NCBI GenBank assembly: GCA_964608025.1
Contig: CAZSLO010000006.1
Location: forward strand, 164,550 to 228,549
DNA from: CAZSLO01 sp964608025
GTDB taxonomy: Bacteria; Chloroflexota; Dehalococcoidia; Lucifugimonadales; CAJWER01
Reading direction: 5' to 3'
Length of the DNA: 64,000 bases
Position numbers and translations under genes: made by a program. This document shows positions 16,578-25,939 of the stretch, one piece after another. The notes beneath the pieces are model-generated. The model did no database searches and had not been told where the DNA came from. It saw only the letters and a program-made list of their open reading frames with translations. Each line of letters opens with the position of its first letter. The stretch's first letter is position 1.

Positions 16578-18236
16578 TTGATACCAAGCAATAGCAAGCG
16601 CGAATGGGAAGAGCGCACACTCGATCCATTAAAACTACGCTTCAAAGAACGTCGCGAGTCTTTTGAATCCGATTCGGGACTAGAGATAGATACTGTCTAC
16701 GGTCCGGAAGATAAAGACGACTCCGACCTGAATGCCGACATAGGCTACCCTGGAGAATATCCATTTACGCGTGGCGTACAGCCAAACGCATATCGTGGTC
16801 GTATATGGACAATGCGCCAGTACTCCGGACTAACCTCTCCTGCTGAATCCAATCGCAGGTACAGATATCTGATGGACCAAGGCCAAACTGGCCTTAGTGT
16901 TGCATTTGATCTACCTACGCAAATGGGTTACGACTCTGATCATCCTTTGGCAGCTGGGGAAGTAGGCCGAGCTGGCGTGCCGATAAGTAGCCTCACAGAT
17001 ATGGAATCCTTGTTCAACGGCATACCACTGGACAAAGTAAGTACTTCTATGACCATCAACGCAACAGCGTCGATCCTATTGGCCCTTTACATTGCCGTGG
17101 GAAAGAAGCAAGGTATCGATCCTACAAAGCTAAACGGTACGCTTCAAAACGACATTCTCAAGGAATACATAGCCCGTGGAACCTATATTTACCCCCCTTC
17201 CCCATCTATGCGTCTCGTGACAGACGTTTTTCAATACTGTAGTAAAGAGATCCCTCTATGGAACACGATTAGCATCAGTGGATACCACATGCGAGAAGCA
17301 GGTGCTACAGCTATACAAGAGCTAGCTTTTACTTTCAGTAACGCCATATCATACGTACAATCAGCGGTAGATTCGGGTCTCGATATTGACGATTTTGCAG
17401 GTCGGATTTCGTTCTTCTTCGTTGCTCAAAGTAACCTTCTAGAAGAGATTGCTAAATTTCGAGCGGCACGTAGAATGTGGGCACGAATTATGCGAGAGCG
17501 TTTCGCCGCAAAGAAACCCAGATCATGGATGCTAAGATTCCACACCCAAACGGCCGGAGTTTCTCTGACCGCCCAACAACCCGAAAATAACGTAGTTCGC
17601 ACGACTGTGCAAGCCCTCGCAGCTGTTCTTGGAGGCACACAATCATTACATGTTAACTCTAAAGATGAGGCCTTGGCATTACCTACGGAAGAAGCAGTTC
17701 AGCTATCACTTAGAACCCAGCAAATACTAGCCCACGAGAGTGGTGTTACAGAGACCGTAGACCCTCTTGCGGGTTCCTACTACGTGGAAAACCTCACCGA
17801 TAGAATTGAAACAGCGGCCTTAGAATACATTTCCGAGATAGATCGGCTAGGCGGCGCGGTTTCAGCACTGGATCACGGTTACCAGATGAGCGAAATACAC
17901 AACAGTGCCTTCGAGCTACAACAACGCATCGAAGAAGGTGATCGGGTAGTAGTTGGAGTTAACAAATTCCGTACCGATGACCCACCAATCGAAAAGCTTC
18001 AAGGTATCGATCCAAACGAGACCACACTACAAGTTGATGGAGTGAAGAAATTACGTCACCAGAGGGACGGAGAAGTTACCCGATCTACCCTAGAAAGATT
18101 GGGGGATATCGCGCGCGGATCTGAAAATACTCTGCCCGCAATAATCGAGTGTGTCGAAGCGTACGCAACTGTTGGGGAAATCGCTGACGTATTCCGCAAT
18201 GTATTTGGAGAGCAACGGGAGATGGGTGGAATCTAG
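16578..18236 (+). CDS. Methylmalonyl-CoA mutase large (alpha) subunit, split type
   Basis: 552 residues, only the acyl-CoA-binding TIM barrel, as in two-gene mutases where the B12 domain is separate. Motifs TMRQYSGL, PSMRLVTDVF and ISGYHMREAGA hold the Tyr, Arg and His that bind methylmalonyl-CoA in characterised mutases, which favours methylmalonyl over isobutyryl substrate. It would convert methylmalonyl-CoA and succinyl-CoA. The only early start is TTG just after an in-frame stop, with a poor ribosome-binding site, so translation may be coupled to the aldolase gene. No B12-binding subunit or epimerase gene is in the window. Confidence 0.88.
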   Translation: MIPSNSKREWEERTLDPLKLRFKERRESFESDSGLEIDTVYGPEDKDDSDLNADIGYPGEYPFTRGVQPNAYRGRIWTMRQYSGLTSPAESNRRYRYLMDQGQTGLSVAFDLPTQMGYDSDHPLAAGEVGRAGVPISSLTDMESLFNGIPLDKVSTSMTINATASILLALYIAVGKKQGIDPTKLNGTLQNDILKEYIARGTYIYPPSPSMRLVTDVFQYCSKEIPLWNTISISGYHMREAGATAIQELAFTFSNAISYVQSAVDSGLDIDDFAGRISFFFVAQSNLLEEIAKFRAARRMWARIMRERFAAKKPRSWMLRFHTQTAGVSLTAQQPENNVVRTTVQALAAVLGGTQSLHVNSKDEALALPTEEAVQLSLRTQQILAHESGVTETVDPLAGSYYVENLTDRIETAALEYISEIDRLGGAVSALDHGYQMSEIHNSAFELQQRIEEGDRVVVGVNKFRTDDPPIEKLQGIDPNETTLQVDGVKKLRHQRDGEVTRSTLERLGDIARGSENTLPAIIECVEAYATVGEIADVFRNVFGEQREMGGI

Positions 18237-18413
18237 CTATTTTCTATCTATAATCAGCATTTCACCTAGAGATAATCCATTCCACCAGGGAGTCATGCCA
18301 TCCCCATCAGCCGTGCCCAAAACCCAAAGATGTCCCTTCTTTAAACTCGGCTAACAATTCATACTTTCCTCAATCCTTAGAAAACATCCATGAAACTAGA
18401 TAAGTCATCCAGT

Positions 18414-18441
18414 TTGACATTTCGTGTGACCTGACCATAAA
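18414..18441 (+). promoter_or_regulatory. Promoter of the MDR dehydrogenase gene
   Basis: Perfect -35 TTGACA (18414-18419), 16-nt spacer, and -10 CATAAA (18436-18441, 4 of 6). The predicted transcript starts about 34 nt before the TTG start at 18482. The 245-nt intergenic space holds no other signal that I can see. Confidence 0.55.
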
Positions 18442-18481
18442 CTCGCGCCATCCTTGAACGTTCCCACAAAGGAGTCCCCAG

Positions 18482-19453
18482 TTGGTTAAGATGCAGCAAC
18501 TCGAAAAACTCGACGGAGTTGGCAACGTACAAATGGTAGAGGCTGAAATACCAGTACCCGGACCAGACGAAGTTCTACTCAAAGTTAGGCGAAGCTTGAT
18601 CAGCCGAGGCTCGGAACTGTTCCGTAGATATGTTATGCCAGAGGCTCTGCCTCCAAGCATGATGGGTTATTCCGACTCAGGCGATGTGATCAATTTAGGG
18701 AGCAAGGTGAAAGAAGTTAAGCCAGGAGATAGATCCAACGTCGGAGGACCCCACGCCCAATACGTTGTAGGAAATCATGAACACATACCACCTTCCCTAG
18801 ACTATGAATCAGCTACATTTATCGGCCTTGCGACCAGCGCAACAATGTGGGCTCGTTCCACACCAATTAATCCTGGCGATGTGGTTGTTGTATTAGGCCA
18901 AGGGATCGTCGGTAATCTCTATATGCAAGTGGTCCGTGAAAGAGATCCTGGAAAGGTAATCACGGTAGATGCAACAAAACTACGTTGCCAAATTTCAAAA
19001 GATAGCGGTGCAGATATCGTGATCAACGTATCTGAAACAGACTCGGTAAAGGCGGTCATGGATCTAACTAACGGAAAAGGCGCTGATGTCGTGGTGGAAT
19101 GCGTCGGCGGCAACGCAGGACTCAAGTCATTTGAACAGGCCCAGCGGATGATGAAGAAAGACGGCATCCTCCACCTCATATCAAAATACCAGGGGGCCAA
19201 GGAGGCTGGTGACGGCCTCCTTCCACTAGATTCTGGCATATTCATGGACAAGCTACTGATTGCCGGGGTACGAGTCGAAGGGGATCGATCTATTCACCGC
19301 ACAGACGCAGCTAACATGTTAGTCAACGGTTTCATAAAGGTAGGTCCGATGGTCACTCACCGACTACCCTGGCAGGAAACTGCTGAAGCCTACCATATGT
19401 TATTCAACAAGCCCGATGAGGCCTTAGCAGTCATCCTAAACTGGGATTTATGA
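18482..19453 (+). CDS. Medium-chain dehydrogenase/reductase, zinc-less type
   Basis: 323 residues. The GroES-like N-terminal domain contains SLISRGSEL and MMGYSDSGDVINLG in place of the usual Cys and GHE zinc ligands, so catalytic zinc is absent. The Rossmann motif is VLGQGIVGNLYMQ near residue 140. It is probably an NAD(P)-dependent alcohol or sugar oxidoreductase. The start is set by AAAGGAG exactly 7 nt before the TTG; the next ATG, nine nt later, would be 16 nt away. The gene converges with the Gfo/Idh/MocA triplet. Confidence 0.82.
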   Translation: MVKMQQLEKLDGVGNVQMVEAEIPVPGPDEVLLKVRRSLISRGSELFRRYVMPEALPPSMMGYSDSGDVINLGSKVKEVKPGDRSNVGGPHAQYVVGNHEHIPPSLDYESATFIGLATSATMWARSTPINPGDVVVVLGQGIVGNLYMQVVRERDPGKVITVDATKLRCQISKDSGADIVINVSETDSVKAVMDLTNGKGADVVVECVGGNAGLKSFEQAQRMMKKDGILHLISKYQGAKEAGDGLLPLDSGIFMDKLLIAGVRVEGDRSIHRTDAANMLVNGFIKVGPMVTHRLPWQETAEAYHMLFNKPDEALAVILNWDL

Positions 19454-19497
19454 TCAACTGGCAATCGATAATCCCCCTATAAACCAGGCTATCTCTA

Positions 19498-20598
19498 CTA
19501 AGCCTTAAACCTGGGTTTCCTAGGATCACGATCCCGAAGAAGGTATATTTTACTTTCTTTGAGAGGTATATCAACTCGAGCACCTCCACGCTGGTGAGAC
19601 TCAATGCTAGCAAATATGAGTTCAGTACTAGCATGGGCAGACCTGACCCCACCTACTGGAGACTGACCCGTATCGAGAGAATTAACCAGGTCCTCGACTA
19701 GTCGCAAGTTTGAACTGTATTTTTTGAAACTAGGGAATCTTCCTGAGACTATGGTAGGAGTCCCTCTAAATCCCTCGGGACCTTCCTCACGAAGCCTGTA
19801 GAAACCACCTGGCCAAGCCGTAACAGTCCCTCTTTCGCAAGATGCTTCCCATTCCATTTCATGGGGTGACAGCACCGCATATGCAGTTACATCATTCTCA
19901 AATTGAATCATCCCATGGGAGACCGGGTCGTCTGTAAGCCTGTTTCCCTGTATCTCCCAGTCCGATCCAGACTTGGTCAAATTGCCTGACACTAGACTCA
20001 TCTGTACCCAAGAAGCTTTCGCGTCCCCGTTTAAAAACAGCAGATTATCGTAATAATGGCTGGCACCGTTGAAAAGGCTAGAGCCGCTAAACACAACTGT
20101 TTTGAGAGCGCCTATGCGACCACTTTCAATCACTTCCCTCATCTTCACGAAACCTGGTGACCACCGACGCTGAGTCCCAATGTTCAACACGGCATTATTG
20201 CGCTCACAGGCCTCCACAATCGCATCCGCCTCTGACATAGACGCACACAAGGCCTTCTCAGCATATATAGCCCTCGCACCATTCTCTACGGCATAAATTA
20301 TGATCTCTGCCCTGTGTTCGGGTTGCGTTGCTACACTGACAATATCTGGTTTCTCTTCGTCGATTAATTTCTTGTAATCTGTATACTGGCCTGTCTTTGG
20401 TATATCAAACTGTTTACCTACTTCCTCCATCACTTCAGGTCGTATATCAGAGCATGCAATAAGATCTGTCCTGGGACATGCGTAATATGAAGCGGTATGG
20501 GCATAAGGCGGTATGTGGCCCGGTGCTCCTACTACTTCATTATCTATAAAAGCTCCCATCCTGCTACACCCAATTACTGCTGCCCTATATGTCTTCAT
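19498..20598 (-). CDS. Gfo/Idh/MocA family oxidoreductase, tandem copy 1
   Basis: 366 residues. N-terminal Rossmann motif AAVIGCSRMGAFIDNE, NAD-binding ATQPEH near residue 98, variant EKA motif YAEKALCASM, and catalytic-site SHYYDN. It is the most downstream of three head-to-tail paralogues on the minus strand, separated from the next by about 105 nt. Probably oxidises a sugar- or inositol-like alcohol; substrate unknown. GGAGGG precedes the ATG. Confidence 0.88.
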   Translation of the reverse strand: MKTYRAAVIGCSRMGAFIDNEVVGAPGHIPPYAHTASYYACPRTDLIACSDIRPEVMEEVGKQFDIPKTGQYTDYKKLIDEEKPDIVSVATQPEHRAEIIIYAVENGARAIYAEKALCASMSEADAIVEACERNNAVLNIGTQRRWSPGFVKMREVIESGRIGALKTVVFSGSSLFNGASHYYDNLLFLNGDAKASWVQMSLVSGNLTKSGSDWEIQGNRLTDDPVSHGMIQFENDVTAYAVLSPHEMEWEASCERGTVTAWPGGFYRLREEGPEGFRGTPTIVSGRFPSFKKYSSNLRLVEDLVNSLDTGQSPVGGVRSAHASTELIFASIESHQRGGARVDIPLKESKIYLLRDRDPRKPRFKA

Positions 20599-20703
20599 TC
20601 ATCCCTCCAGTCCCACAATGATTTGATAAGGTCTAACGCTAAGATATCTCAACTTATCTTCGATACTGATCAATTATTTATAGCAACACAAAAGGATCCC
20701 CCA

Positions 20704-21789
20704 TCATTTCTGACGAGCGAATTTTGGTTGTTTTGCTGATATACCACGCTCCAATCGGATGGTGCTGTCCTTCAGGGGCAAATTGATCCTAACACCACCT
20801 TTTATGTGTGATTCTATAACCGCGAATATCAGTTCAGTACTCGCTCCTGCTATTCTTGCTCCACAGCGTGTAGGATTGCCGGTATCAAGAGCTTGCACAA
20901 GATCTTCAACAAGAACGAGAGTTGAGCTTTTCCACTCGTAGTCGGGAAACTTACCTAGTGCTAACTGTGCCCGTCCCCGGTGGTCCGCTTCTCCAGGTTC
21001 ACGCAACTGAAATTCTCCACCATTCCCTAAAGCAGTTATGACACCGTCCTCGCAAACAGCTTCCCATTCTGCCTTACGTGATCCGCAATTTAACGCGTAC
21101 CCAGTCACTCCGTTCTCAAATTTAATTATCCCTTCTCCGATTGGATCAAGGGATATTTTCCCATTGTTGATACCATCATCGGCGTCACGGAGAAGACCCT
21201 GAACCCATACGGCAGGATGGTCGCTGTTAAGTCTCATAATCAGATCAAACGAATGGCTCGCCCCATTGAAAAGAGAACTGGTGGAATAGATCGTTAGAGC
21301 TTTTAAAGCACCTAGCCTTCCACTATCGATAATTTCCTTCATGACATCAAACCCCCGGTCCCATCTACGGTTGGTCCCAAGGTTGAAGAACACACCATTG
21401 TTTTCACACGCTGCCACCATGGCCTCAGCCTCGGGCATCGACGCAGCCATAGCTTTCTCGGCATAGATTGCTTTTGCACCATTATTAGCAACATACGTTA
21501 CTATCTCGGAACGAGGCTCTGGCTGTGTGGCAACGCTGACGATGTCAGGCTTTACTTTCTCCATCATTTCTTTGTAGTCGGTGTACTGATGTTCTTTCGC
21601 GATTCCGAACCTATCCCCTACCTGCGCCATTACATCCTCTCGCAAATCGGAACACGCTACTAACTCAGTACGGTCACAGACCTCATAACCTGCAGCGTGT
21701 GAATACGGATATCTGTCTGCAGAAACCTCGTTATCGATAAAAGCACCCATTCTGCTACACCCTATCAGGGCGGCTTTATATGTCTTCAT
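20704..21789 (-). CDS. Gfo/Idh/MocA family oxidoreductase, tandem copy 2
   Basis: 361 residues, same architecture: AALIGCSRMGAFIDNE at the N terminus, ATQPEPRSE near residue 95, YAEKAMAASM in place of EKP, and catalytic SHSFDL. The C terminus carries GGVRINLPL, a stretch shared with the neighbours. Middle member of the triplet. AGGAGATCAC precedes its ATG. The copies have clearly diverged through their middle parts, which suggests different substrates and not simple dosage. Confidence 0.88.
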   Translation of the reverse strand: MKTYKAALIGCSRMGAFIDNEVSADRYPYSHAAGYEVCDRTELVACSDLREDVMAQVGDRFGIAKEHQYTDYKEMMEKVKPDIVSVATQPEPRSEIVTYVANNGAKAIYAEKAMAASMPEAEAMVAACENNGVFFNLGTNRRWDRGFDVMKEIIDSGRLGALKALTIYSTSSLFNGASHSFDLIMRLNSDHPAVWVQGLLRDADDGINNGKISLDPIGEGIIKFENGVTGYALNCGSRKAEWEAVCEDGVITALGNGGEFQLREPGEADHRGRAQLALGKFPDYEWKSSTLVLVEDLVQALDTGNPTRCGARIAGASTELIFAVIESHIKGGVRINLPLKDSTIRLERGISAKQPKFARQK

Positions 21790-21884
21790 GTGATCTCCTA
21801 TACATATTTCTTAGATTCTTGGAGCAAATTACCAAACAAGAATATTTGCTATTTTCAGCATTCGCATAACCATCCCGGTACTTG

Positions 21885-22985
21885 CTAAGCCGAAGGCTCA
21901 TATGTAGGCACCCTGGGAGCCCTGTCACGTTTAAGCTGGTACCCGCTTCCTAATAGTGGTAATTCAACCCGAGCTCCTCCGCGTTGGTGAGATTCAATGA
22001 ATGCGAAAATCAGTTCAGTACTCTGGCGTGCAATTCGTACCCCACCCCGCGGTGGCTCTCCAGTGTCCAGCGAGTGGACCAAATCTCCAACTATTCCAAG
22101 GGCAGAACTGGAGTCTTTGAATTTGGGTGCCTGACCTGGTTCCAATGGACCAGACCTCCCAAAAGAATCCTTGGCACCCTCTTTACGTACAATCCAATCA
22201 AGGCCATCGGAAAGAGCTGTGATCGTACCTCCATCAAAAATAGCCTCATGCTCACTACCTCTTCCCGTCTGCAAACAGTATGCCGTTACGCCATTTTCAA
22301 ATTCGATGATCCCCTCGGCAGAAGGATCTTCCTTGAGTCTTGTACCGTCTATCATGTCATCTGCATTCAACAAATTACCTTGAACCCATAGAGCCTTATG
22401 GTCGCTGTTCAATCTTAATAAGAGATCGAGCCAATGGCTCGCCGTGTTGAACAAGGTTCCAAATGAATATGAAATCAGGGTTGTGAGCCTGCCGAATTCT
22501 CCGCTATCTATAAGATCTTTCATCGCATCGTACCTCGGACTCCAGCGGCGGTTAGTTCCAAGGTTTAATATCACGCCGTTTTTTTCACATGCCTCTACCA
22601 TTGCGTCTGCTTCATCCATAGACGCGGCCATCGCTTTTTCAGCATATATCGCCTTTATACCATTATTAGCAAGCCAAACAGCAATCTCGGATCTTGGCTC
22701 TGGCTGTGTAGCAATGCTTACGATATCCAATCCCTCTTTAGCTACCATTTCTTTATAATCAGTGTATTGTTTTTCCTTAGGAATACCGTACCGTTCACCA
22801 AATTTTTCCATCACGTCTTCACGAACATCAGAGCAGGCTACTTGGTCAATCCTATCGTGGGCTTCATATGCTGCTGCATGAGAAGCTGGTAGTCTGGCCC
22901 CTTGCCCTCCACGGCCTTTAATCTCGTTATCTATGAAGCCCCCAATTCGGCTGCAGCCTACTACAGCTGCTCGGTAGTTTTTCAT
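21885..22985 (-). CDS. Gfo/Idh/MocA family oxidoreductase, tandem copy 3
   Basis: 366 residues: AAVVGCSRIGGFIDNE, ATQPEPRSE, YAEKAMAASM and catalytic SHWLDL. It is the first-transcribed of the triplet. Its N terminus carries a short insert (KGRGGQGARLP) before the SHAAAYEA stretch. Likely cytosolic NAD(P)-dependent dehydrogenase of a polyol or sugar derivative. The gene is divergent from the VOC gene at 23131, and the 145-nt gap should contain both promoters. Confidence 0.88.
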   Translation of the reverse strand: MKNYRAAVVGCSRIGGFIDNEIKGRGGQGARLPASHAAAYEAHDRIDQVACSDVREDVMEKFGERYGIPKEKQYTDYKEMVAKEGLDIVSIATQPEPRSEIAVWLANNGIKAIYAEKAMAASMDEADAMVEACEKNGVILNLGTNRRWSPRYDAMKDLIDSGEFGRLTTLISYSFGTLFNTASHWLDLLLRLNSDHKALWVQGNLLNADDMIDGTRLKEDPSAEGIIEFENGVTAYCLQTGRGSEHEAIFDGGTITALSDGLDWIVRKEGAKDSFGRSGPLEPGQAPKFKDSSSALGIVGDLVHSLDTGEPPRGGVRIARQSTELIFAFIESHQRGGARVELPLLGSGYQLKRDRAPRVPTYEPSA

Positions 22986-23130
22986 TTGGCATCTTTCCTT
23001 AAATTAATAATTGCGCCGAACTTTATCACAAGCCATAGGTAGTTTCTATGCGGTTCATGTCTTGACATCTCCAGTTAAGGTGACCTAGCCTGTGAGGATA
23101 CGATACCAATTATATCTCTAGGAGTCCTGC

Positions 23131-23523
23131 ATGTCCTACGAATTTGACCACATACATCTCAAGGCCGTTGATCCCAAGGCCGTCGCAGACTGGTACGTCC
23201 GCGCTTTCAATTTCAAGATAGTCAGTGACGCAGTGCGGCAATGGGGAGATCGTTTTATCCGTTGCGAGACAACTGACGGCAGCATCGTGAACATTTCCGG
23301 CTCAAGAACCGATGAGTCGATGGGCGATTCTGACGCCAGTGCTCACTGGGGACTTGAACACATCGGAATCAAGGTTGATGATATGGCGAATGAAATCGAT
23401 CGTCTGGGAAAACTGGGTGCCCAGTTACTAGAAGGGCCAGTCGATGTTCCGAATGGTCCCATTATTGCCTTTATCAAAGCTCCCGGCGGAGTTCGCATTG
23501 AATTGCTGCAACACAGGTCATAA
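23131..23523 (+). CDS. VOC family protein (glyoxalase/dioxygenase fold)
   Basis: 130 residues with two beta-alpha-beta-beta-beta modules. The first begins FDHIHLKAVDPKAVADWYVRAFNF, the second HWGLEHIGIKVDD. The metal ligands His (DHIHL), His (LEHIG) and Glu (VRIELLQ) are in place, so it should bind a divalent metal. Reaction unknown; lyase, isomerase and dioxygenase members share the fold. AGGAG lies 6 nt before the ATG. Confidence 0.85.
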   Translation: MSYEFDHIHLKAVDPKAVADWYVRAFNFKIVSDAVRQWGDRFIRCETTDGSIVNISGSRTDESMGDSDASAHWGLEHIGIKVDDMANEIDRLGKLGAQLLEGPVDVPNGPIIAFIKAPGGVRIELLQHRS

Positions 23524-23577
23524 ATACCTTATCCGATATACGATACCAATCGAAATAGCTACGTACACTAGTACCTG

Positions 23578-24126
23578 ATGAACGCCATCTTCAGCAGGAT
23601 GGTCCGGGCCCTCAGCTTTGACGAGCGGCTGTACCGAGAGATCGCGGGAGATTCATCCGCGATAATGCAGGCAGCTACGATAGTTATGCTGGGTGCAATT
23701 GCCCAAGTAATTGGATTACAAGGTGGAGATCCCCGCTGTTTCCTAATTTTCATGGTTCATCGCCTGGTATGGTGGCTAGTTATAAGCGTCTTGATTTTCA
23801 TAGTAGGACACCGTTTATTCCCTCCAAAACTTACAGATTACGGCGCAAACCAGCCCGGCCCCGATCTCTTTAAAGTCATCCGTGTAATAGGTTTTACTAT
23901 GACACCCCGACTTTTCCTGATAGCTTCGCTCGTACCGTTTATTGGTTACGCTCTCCGGCTAGGCATCATTCCATTCTGGTGGATAGGTCTCATGATTATC
24001 GCTGTCAAAAACTTATTCGGATATGACGAAGTGACCAGAGCCGCCCTGGTCGTTGGAGTTGGATTCATACCTCTCATGCTAATAGAACCATTTATCTTTT
24101 CTGTAGGAGCTGGAGGAACCTGTTAA
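23578..24126 (+). CDS. Yip1-like integral membrane protein
   Basis: 182 residues with about four or five hydrophobic spans (ATIVMLGAIAQVIGL, LVWWLVISVLIFIVG, LFLIASLVPFIGYAL, AALVVGVGFIPLML). The N terminus MNAIFSRMVRALSFDERLYREI and the FKVIRVIGFTMTPRLF stretch resemble bacterial Yip1-domain proteins, whose role is not established. There is no clear ribosome-binding site. The HIT gene follows 19 nt after its stop. Confidence 0.6.
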   Translation: MNAIFSRMVRALSFDERLYREIAGDSSAIMQAATIVMLGAIAQVIGLQGGDPRCFLIFMVHRLVWWLVISVLIFIVGHRLFPPKLTDYGANQPGPDLFKVIRVIGFTMTPRLFLIASLVPFIGYALRLGIIPFWWIGLMIIAVKNLFGYDEVTRAALVVGVGFIPLMLIEPFIFSVGAGGTC

Positions 24127-24145
24127 CAATCGTTTGGAGGATCCA

Positions 24146-24490
24146 ATGGGTAATGACTGTATTTTCTGCAAGATCAGGGATGGTGATATACCTGGAGAAT
24201 TCTTGTATAGGGACAATCACTGTTTCGTGATCCGGGACATAGCACCTCAGGCACCCGTACATCTTCTGGTTATACCTAATGCCCATTTCACCTTCCTGTC
24301 CAATTTGACCTCAGAGAAACACGATATGATCGGTGCAATGTTCTCTGCCGCTAAAGAAGTAGCAGCAGGTGAGAAAGTTGACATATCTGGATACAGGCTC
24401 GTCATCAACCAAGGTGCAAATTCCGGCCAAATCGTTGATCATCTCCATCTTCACCTTCTAGGCGGACATCTCTTAGGAAACATGTGTTAA
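24146..24490 (+). CDS. HIT family nucleotide-binding protein
   Basis: 114 residues of the HINT branch. It begins NDCIFCKIRDGDIPGEFLY and carries the histidine triad at His99, His101 and His103 (DHLHLHLLGG), the nucleotidyl-transfer and hydrolysis site for AMP-linked substrates. The ATG is selected by GGAGG five nt upstream; an in-frame TTG 12 nt earlier overlaps that site. The C terminus is slightly short after the triad (GHLLGNMC) compared with many HINT proteins, but the active site is complete. Confidence 0.92.
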   Translation: MGNDCIFCKIRDGDIPGEFLYRDNHCFVIRDIAPQAPVHLLVIPNAHFTFLSNLTSEKHDMIGAMFSAAKEVAAGEKVDISGYRLVINQGANSGQIVDHLHLHLLGGHLLGNMC

Positions 24491-24563
24491 TGGCTGGTAA
24501 ACCCGGTTTGCCAAGCGGGATTTCAGCCCAACTGAAACAAATTGGCTCAGGGAGGAGAATACG

Positions 24564-25718
24564 ATGAATTTTGATCTGTTACTTAAAGGCGGCCACGTTA
24601 TCGATCCAGGCAACCAAATTGATGGGCCCGCCAACTTGGCAATAACAGGAGATAGAATTAAAGCCATTGGCCAAAATATCACGGGAGAAGCAAAAACGGT
24701 AATAGATGTATCCGGGATGTACGTAACTCCTGGACTAATTGATCTACACACACATTCATACGGTTATTTTGCTTCTACCCTACCCGATGAATATTCCTTT
24801 CCCAACGGTACCACTACCATCATCGATGCAGGTGGATCTGGATATAAGAATTTCTTGGACTTCAAAACATCTGTCATCGACCGTGCCCGGGTACGACTAC
24901 TCGCACTTCTCAACATAGTAGGTGGAGGGATGCTTGGAGCTGTAGAACAAGACATCTCGGAAATGCAGCCTGAGCCCTGTGCAGAAACTGTCCTCGCATT
25001 CCCAGAAACCATAGTGGGTGTAAAAGCAGCTCATCACAGAGGGCCTGGGTGGCAATCGGTAGACGGAGCGGTGAAAGCAGCAGAACTTTCCAACACCTTC
25101 GCAATGATCGACTATTCAGAGAACCCGGCAAGATCCTACGCAGAGTTGATCACTGATCACATGCGTCCGGGTGATGTCCATACTCATATGTATAACGGCA
25201 AACTAGCACAGATAGACGAGAATTCCCAAGTATATGAATACGTTTGGAAGGCCCGTGAACGTGGGGTACTCTTTGATGTCGGACACGGGGGTGGAAGCTT
25301 TCTTTTCCGTGTCGCAAAACCTTCTATGGACCAGGGCCACGTACCCGATACAATTTCAACCGATGCTCACCAAGGTAGCCTCTATATGCCCCGTGCGACT
25401 ATGCCTATTACTATGTCAAAACTCATGAACATGGGAATGTCATTCCCAGATGCCGTGGAAAAATCAACCGTGGCGCCAGCCCGTAAAATAAGTCGCCCTG
25501 ATCTGGGCACACTCTCAGTCGAATCAGTAGCTGACGTAGCTGTGTTGGATCTAGAAAAAGGGGACTTTGGATTTGTTGACTCAGGACTAGCTCGAATGCG
25601 TGGAAACCAAAGAATCACTTGCCATATCACTATCCGTGGTGGCAAGGTAGTCTGGGACATGAACGGGCTCTCCCGCCCTGACTGGGAAACTGCGGGCCGA
25701 TATCTTAAACTCGACTAG
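24564..25718 (+). CDS. Amidohydrolase/deacetylase family metallohydrolase
   Basis: 384 residues of the amidohydrolase superfamily, near D-aminoacylase/dihydroorotase-like deacetylases. Metal-site motifs are complete: DLHTHSYG near residue 60, the carboxylated-Lys candidate in VGVKAAHHR near residue 153, His in DVHTHMYNG and DVGHGGG, and the catalytic Asp in STDAHQG. A composite N-terminal/C-terminal beta domain (KGGHVIDPG; IRGGKVVWDM) is typical. It should hydrolyse a cyclic amide or N-acyl bond. GGAGGAG precedes the ATG. Confidence 0.87.
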   Translation: MNFDLLLKGGHVIDPGNQIDGPANLAITGDRIKAIGQNITGEAKTVIDVSGMYVTPGLIDLHTHSYGYFASTLPDEYSFPNGTTTIIDAGGSGYKNFLDFKTSVIDRARVRLLALLNIVGGGMLGAVEQDISEMQPEPCAETVLAFPETIVGVKAAHHRGPGWQSVDGAVKAAELSNTFAMIDYSENPARSYAELITDHMRPGDVHTHMYNGKLAQIDENSQVYEYVWKARERGVLFDVGHGGGSFLFRVAKPSMDQGHVPDTISTDAHQGSLYMPRATMPITMSKLMNMGMSFPDAVEKSTVAPARKISRPDLGTLSVESVADVAVLDLEKGDFGFVDSGLARMRGNQRITCHITIRGGKVVWDMNGLSRPDWETAGRYLKLD

Positions 25719-25939
25719 TCAACACAAGAATGACATGCTAAAACTAGACGAATTAATTACGAAATACCGACCGCTAAATGAAGTACATCTCGCTTATTAC
25801 CATACGGCAGCTGAGATTACAGGGCGAACAATATTTACATTCGATTAGCCAAACAACAGAACCCTCTCGTTCTGAAAAATACATATCTTTAAAATGATTT
25901 TCACATCTGGGCATTTATCCGAGTAACAAGCTAAGTTGG

